Assembly: GCA_030743915.1 (NCBI GenBank)
Contig: JASLRP010000172.1
Coordinates: forward strand, 1 to 8,875
Direction of reading: 5' to 3'
Length of the DNA: 8,875 nt
Source: SAR202 cluster bacterium
Lineage (GTDB): Bacteria; Chloroflexota; Dehalococcoidia; Lucifugimonadales; UBA1123
Shown here: positions 6,802 to 8,875 of the stretch, piece after piece
Layout of the letters: each line of letters opens with the position of its first letter
Position numbering within the stretch: the first letter of the stretch is position 1
Notes under the pieces: model-generated
What the model saw: the letters and a program-made list of their open reading frames with translations, nothing else
Told to the model about the DNA's origin: nothing
Databases searched by the model: none
Position numbers and translations under genes: made by a program

Positions 6802-6828
6802 TCAGGTTTCAGGAATCAGGTATTCAGG
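6802..6828 (-). repeat. Four short CCTGA direct repeats in the reductase leader
   Basis: On the plus strand TCAGG occurs at 6802, 6809, 6816 and 6824, a 7, 7 and 8-bp periodicity with A/T pairs between. On the minus strand this reads as CCTGA four times, just upstream of GGAGG and the ATG of the reductase. It may be a protein or RNA binding array, or a chance simple repeat. Confidence 0.45.
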
Positions 6829-6831
6829 CAA

Positions 6832-6922
6832 CGCCATCCTGAGTCGCAACGAAGTATCTGATCGTGAATAAACTGAGTTGGCTTGAGTGAGGCCAGATGC
6901 TTCGACTCTGCTCAGCATGACG
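6832..6922. repeat. Palindromic intergenic repeat, copy 3
   Basis: The left arm (6832-6864) begins CGCCATCCTGAG and ends GAAGTATCTGATCG. The right arm (6891-6922), read in reverse complement, begins CGTCATGCTGAG and ends GAAGCATCTGGCC, so the two pair along most of their length around a 26-nt loop. It matches copy 1 at 27 of 33 left-arm positions. A further interleaved inverted pair, CTGAGTTGGCTT (6873-6884) and AAGCAACTCAG (6940-6950), extends the symmetry to the right. It lies between divergent genes. Confidence 0.75.
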
Positions 6923-6955
6923 GCGATGTCATCGTTGAGAAGCAACTCAGACAGG

Positions 6956-6983
6956 CTGAGAATTTCGGGATGGCTGGTATTAT
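6956..6983 (+). promoter_or_regulatory. Possible promoter of the MFS gene
   Basis: CTGAGA (6956-6961) and TATTAT (6978-6983) are 16 nt apart, each a partial consensus match (four and five of six). The same A/T block contains a perfect TATAAT on the minus strand (6979-6984), so it might also fire towards the reductase, although no good -35 is seen on that side. The leader to the MFS start would be about 60 nt. Confidence 0.38.
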
Positions 6984-7048
6984 AACCCACACGAGAAATT
7001 CATCTTTCTGGCGCCTGTGTGAGTGCCAGGTGATGGTACACTGCGCCA

Positions 7049-8365
7049 ATGGCAGACACCGGGAAACCGCAAGATTCCGCTGATTCGCAATCCATTGGAG
7101 AACCGAGTCAGCGGTTTTTCTATGGATGGGTCATCGTGGGCGTGATGGCGGCGGCTGGGGCCGTCAGCATGGCGATGGGCGCGTTGAACTTCGGCCTGTT
7201 CATCAAGCCGATGGGCGATGAGTTGGGCATCGGACGCTCCACCTTCGGATGGGCGCAGAGTTCCAGGCAGGTGGCCAGCTCGGTGACCAGTCCGGGTGTT
7301 GGATGGTTCCTTGACCGATTCGGCTCCAGGGTCATGCTTCCCGCCGCAGCGCTCATCACCGGCGGCGCGATGATCGCCCTGGCGTTCATGGACTCTGGAT
7401 GGCATTTGATTGCACTGTTCGCCGTCATGGGCCTGGTGGGGATGAGCGGCCCCGGCGCGCTGGTGACATCCGTTCCGGTGCTCAAGTGGTTCGTGCGAGA
7501 CCGAGGCAAGGCCATATCCTTCATGGCTCTAGGCATGCCTGTCGGGGCGATGATATTCGTTCCTCTGACTCAGGTGTTCATCGACGCCTGGGGCTGGAGA
7601 CAGGCGTGGGTCATCCTGGCGATTCTCGGAATCGGCGTGATCGTGCCCCTGTCGTCCATCTTCGTGAGGCGCCAGCCAGAGGATATGGGCCTGCTGCCCG
7701 ACGGCGCCAAGCCCTTAATGGCAGCGACTGACGACGAATCCACGCCACTACCTCCACCAGAGGACGAGGTATCCTGGACAGTCCACGACGCGATGCGCAC
7801 CAGCGCGTTGTGGCGCCTGGTGATCGTGTTCAGCGTGCTGGCCCTTGCCATCGGCATAGTGGCTGTCCACCGAATTCCGGCCTTCATGGATCGAGGTCTG
7901 GACGCGACGCTCATATCCCTCGCCACCGCCTTCGACGCCGTGTGCGCTGGGCTGGCGACCTTCGCCTTCGGAATGCTGGTCAAACACTTTTCAGGACGAT
8001 TCCTGGGGAGCATCGGGTTTGCTCTGCTGGCCATCGCCAGCGTGCTGACCATCTATGCCACCACGACATTCATCATGTTCCTGTCTATGGCGGTATTCGG
8101 GCTTGGCATCGGCGGGATGATGTTCCTTCAGAATTTCATCTGGGCCGACTACTTCGGACGAGCTAACGTTGGGAGCATCCGAGGCCTTGTGATGCCCATC
8201 AACCTGGCAGTGGGAGGCATCGGAGCGCCGATAGCGGGGTATGTTCATGACGCCACCGGCTCCTATGACACAGTCTGGTGGGTGGGCGTGGGCCTGATCG
8301 TGGCAATCACGGCGCTGCTGGCGACGACACCGCCTCCGCAAGCGCCGGAGTCTTCGCAGAGATGA
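7049..8365 (+). CDS. Major facilitator superfamily transporter, OFA/monocarboxylate-like
   Basis: The 438-residue membrane protein has about twelve hydrophobic segments: six between about 24 and 205, then a hydrophilic acidic loop (about 206-250), then six more between about 252 and 426. MFS motif A is clear in the loop between segments 2 and 3, GWFLDRFGSR (85-94). RRQPEDMGLLPDG (207-219) after segment 6 resembles the conserved tail of the first half in oxalate/formate-antiporter and monocarboxylate-type MFS proteins. It probably moves a small organic acid by proton coupling or exchange, but no substrate can be assigned. An in-frame stop at 7031 leaves ATG 7049 as the only good start, and its ribosome binding site is weak (AGGTGATGG, more than 10 nt away). 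The gene is divergent from the reductase, a pairing that suggests but does not prove related function. Confidence 0.9.
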   Translation: MADTGKPQDSADSQSIGEPSQRFFYGWVIVGVMAAAGAVSMAMGALNFGLFIKPMGDELGIGRSTFGWAQSSRQVASSVTSPGVGWFLDRFGSRVMLPAAALITGGAMIALAFMDSGWHLIALFAVMGLVGMSGPGALVTSVPVLKWFVRDRGKAISFMALGMPVGAMIFVPLTQVFIDAWGWRQAWVILAILGIGVIVPLSSIFVRRQPEDMGLLPDGAKPLMAATDDESTPLPPPEDEVSWTVHDAMRTSALWRLVIVFSVLALAIGIVAVHRIPAFMDRGLDATLISLATAFDAVCAGLATFAFGMLVKHFSGRFLGSIGFALLAIASVLTIYATTTFIMFLSMAVFGLGIGGMMFLQNFIWADYFGRANVGSIRGLVMPINLAVGGIGAPIAGYVHDATGSYDTVWWVGVGLIVAITALLATTPPPQAPESSQR

Positions 8366-8389
8366 CAGAATGGCGTGGGTCTGTTTTTT
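8365..8389 (+). terminator. Weak terminator after the MFS gene
   Basis: ACAGA (8365-8369) and TCTGT (8380-8384) form a short stem directly at the stop codon, followed by an uninterrupted T-run to 8389. The stem is only 5-6 bp, so termination may be partial. Confidence 0.4.
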
Positions 8390-8562
8390 AGGATGTTTTG
8401 TACGTTCGGTCACTTTCAATTGGATCGGAAGCCGAGACTCACCGTTCGCAGAATTGTCGTTTTCAATGGCATTGTTAGCGAGGTAATGCTACACAGGACC
8501 GTGATTATGTCAGCTATCAATAAATGGAACACCTCAATTAGTGTGGGCAGCGAGAACAGAAG

Positions 8563-8590
8563 TTGACAAACTTCCTCAGGATGATACAAA
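8563..8590 (+). promoter_or_regulatory. Promoter of the DUF5678-like gene
   Basis: A perfect TTGACA (8563-8568) and TACAAA (8585-8590) are spaced 16 nt apart. Transcription would begin near 8597, only about 5 nt before an ATG at 8602. That favours the downstream GTG at 8638, which gives a leader of about 40 nt. Confidence 0.6.
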
Positions 8591-8637
8591 GAATATGAGC
8601 TATGATTACAAAAGACAACCTGCCCAGAGGAGATATC

Positions 8638-8853
8638 GTGAAACCAAACACGGAGTATTACGAGACCCATTACCAGGAACTGCTCGATCGGTATCCAGAA
8701 CAATGGGTTGCTATCTGTAACCGGGAGGTTGTGGGTACGTCTCCAGATGCGCGAGAGTTACTCATGCGCCTCAACCGAGAGGGCGTGCCTCTGAACAAGA
8801 TCTTAATGAAACGTATGACCCGAGAAGAGGAGGTTTTCATACTAGCGGTATGA
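8638..8853 (+). CDS. Small DUF5678-like protein
   Basis: The product is 71 residues from GTG 8638. GAGGAG (8627-8632) sits 5 nt before this codon, a near-ideal site, whereas the in-frame ATG at 8602 (83 residues) has no ribosome binding site and falls almost at the predicted transcript start. The protein is soluble and charged, with no signal peptide or membrane segment. The pattern LLDRYPEQWVAICNREVVGTSPDARELL resembles DUF5678, a short domain of unknown function recognisable by a WVA motif followed by a strand and a helix. This assignment is from memory of the family and is moderate. The stop overlaps the next start as ATGA (8850-8853), so the two genes are probably translationally coupled. 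Base composition looks more A/T-rich than in the MFS gene, which may hint at separate origin. Confidence 0.72.
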   Translation: MKPNTEYYETHYQELLDRYPEQWVAICNREVVGTSPDARELLMRLNREGVPLNKILMKRMTREEEVFILAV

Positions 8854-8875
8854 TTCAAGGATACTTTTCTACGGA
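8850..8875 (+). CDS. Start of a coupled downstream gene (cut by right edge)
   Basis: Only eight codons and two bases are visible, reading MIQGYFST. The ATG overlaps the TGA of the preceding gene in an ATGA arrangement, typical of coupled translation, and AAGAGGAGG (8824-8832) lies upstream, 17 nt away. From memory, small DUF5678-type genes are often followed by genes for retroviral-type aspartyl proteases that begin in a similar way (MI-x-GYF). That makes such a protease the leading guess, but eight residues cannot establish it. Confidence 0.42.

Noticed and set aside
1784..6922. Palindromic repeats as a CRISPR array
   Set aside because: The copies are kilobases apart, separated by genes, and have no regular spacers or cas genes.
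8416..8703. Minus-strand hydrophobic open frame of 95 codons
   Set aside because: It overlaps the DUF5678-like gene and its promoter and has no convincing start signal. The plus-strand gene has much better signals.

Overview
The window reads as a piece of a bacterial chromosome of moderately high GC. The likely source is Chloroflexota, for example a Dehalococcoidia or SAR202-type lineage. That is an inference from the gene mix: a Lon-like AAA_32 protease, a LexA with a Gram-positive-style GAAC-N4-GTAC box, acidic Pro/Ala-linker lipoproteins, a DUF5678-like protein, and dispersed palindromes of the 'CATNCTGAG...GAAGNATCTGG' kind. No 16S or other phylogenetic marker is present, so this placement is tentative.

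Layout, left to right. (1) Two minus-strand genes for exported lipoproteins: a protein with two tandem cupredoxin domains (748-1542), then a YceI-family lipoprotein that runs off the left edge (1-669). A strand-specific 13-bp hairpin separates them. (2) An intergenic region with the cupredoxin promoter, a 94-bp palindromic repeat and the lexA promoter. (3) lexA on the plus strand (2031-2675), preceded by a strong -35 and a long dyad over the -10/start region. (4) A large Lon-like protease of the AAA_32/COG1067 type on the minus strand (2970-5480), convergent with lexA. (5) A 359-bp gap holding a second copy of the palindromic repeat. (6) An aldo/keto reductase on the minus strand (5840-6784). 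(7) A third copy of the repeat between the divergent reductase gene and an MFS transporter gene on the plus strand (7049-8365). (8) A small DUF5678-like gene with its own promoter (8638-8853). Its stop codon overlaps, as ATGA, the start of a further gene cut off by the right edge (8850-8875).

The genes do not form a single pathway. The cupredoxin/YceI pair looks like an envelope redox or lipid-handling unit. lexA and lon are stress-response genes transcribed towards each other. The reductase and MFS genes are divergent and may form a small metabolic module, although no substrate can be read from sequence. The most distinctive non-coding signal is the family of three 91-94-bp inverted-repeat elements. 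All lie in the same orientation, all sit between genes, and their left arms align over 33 nt without gaps. The most distinctive gene-level signals are the tandem cupredoxin lipoprotein and the translationally coupled DUF5678-like gene at the right edge. I did not find a CRISPR array, transposase, tRNA or rRNA.
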